Shown here: in pieces, positions 63,996-64,000 of the stretch
Layout of the letters: every line of letters starts with the position of its first letter
How positions within the stretch are numbered: the stretch's first letter is position 1
Source of the DNA: Siniperca chuatsi
Lineage: Eukaryota; Chordata; Actinopteri; Centrarchiformes; Sinipercidae
DNA: 64,000 nucleotides
Reading direction: 5' to 3'
Assembly (NCBI RefSeq): GCF_020085105.1
Contig: NC_058044.1
Location: forward strand, 22,987,206 to 23,051,205
Made by a program: the position numbers and the translations under genes
Notes under the pieces: model-generated
What the model was told of the DNA's origin: nothing
Database searches by the model: none
What the model saw: the letters and a program-made list of their open reading frames with translations, nothing else

Positions 63996-64000
63996 TTCCT

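Overview
The window is vertebrate genomic DNA, almost certainly from a ray-finned (probably percomorph) fish. It shows spliced genes with short GT-AG exons, many dinucleotide microsatellites, a Rex6/Dong-type LINE fragment, Tc1/mariner and hAT miniature elements, and fish-type gene versions (sarcalumenin, tfap4, mvb12a, pbx4-like). No operons, CRISPR arrays, prophage or RNA genes were seen. All exon boundaries below were read by hand from frame, phase and splice consensus. They have not been checked against transcripts.

Left half, minus strand: (1) srl (sarcalumenin), five 5' exons between 1714 and 16289, with the remainder of the GTPase-like domain beyond the left edge. It has a TATA promoter at about 16330 and a huge glutamate-rich cassette exon at 6070-7167. 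A 5'-truncated Rex6/Dong LINE embedded in (AT)n lies in the last visible intron. (2) tfap4 (bHLH-leucine zipper factor AP-4), complete in seven exons, 19521-25041, with a 3' UTR reaching about 16860. (3) mvb12a (ESCRT-I subunit), complete in nine coding exons, 28420-31027. A noncoding or possibly coding first exon lies near 32668-32790, with a YY1-type motif at the promoter.

Right half, plus strand: (4) a PBX-class TALE homeobox gene, best called pbx4, 37577-49151, transcribed divergently from mvb12a. Its C-terminus is of the short PBX1b-like type, with eroded remnants of the long-isoform exons downstream. (5) A compact secreted four-Ig-domain gene, 52401-55486, whose domains match the last four Ig repeats of perlecan domain IV but which stops before any laminin-G domain. 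This is the most unusual gene of the window. From about 55.6 kb to the end I see no gene, only dispersed repeats. These include an 802-bp hAT element with a perfect 8-bp target duplication and a 31-bp perfect hairpin, and a Tc1-type deletion derivative near 63.4 kb.

The genes do not form a pathway. srl is a sarcoplasmic-reticulum protein of striated muscle, tfap4 and pbx4 are transcription factors, mvb12a acts in endosomal sorting, and the mini-perlecan is extracellular. The recurring structural theme is microsatellites placed directly at splice sites (srl exon 4, mvb12a exon 4, pbx4 exons 2 and 6).
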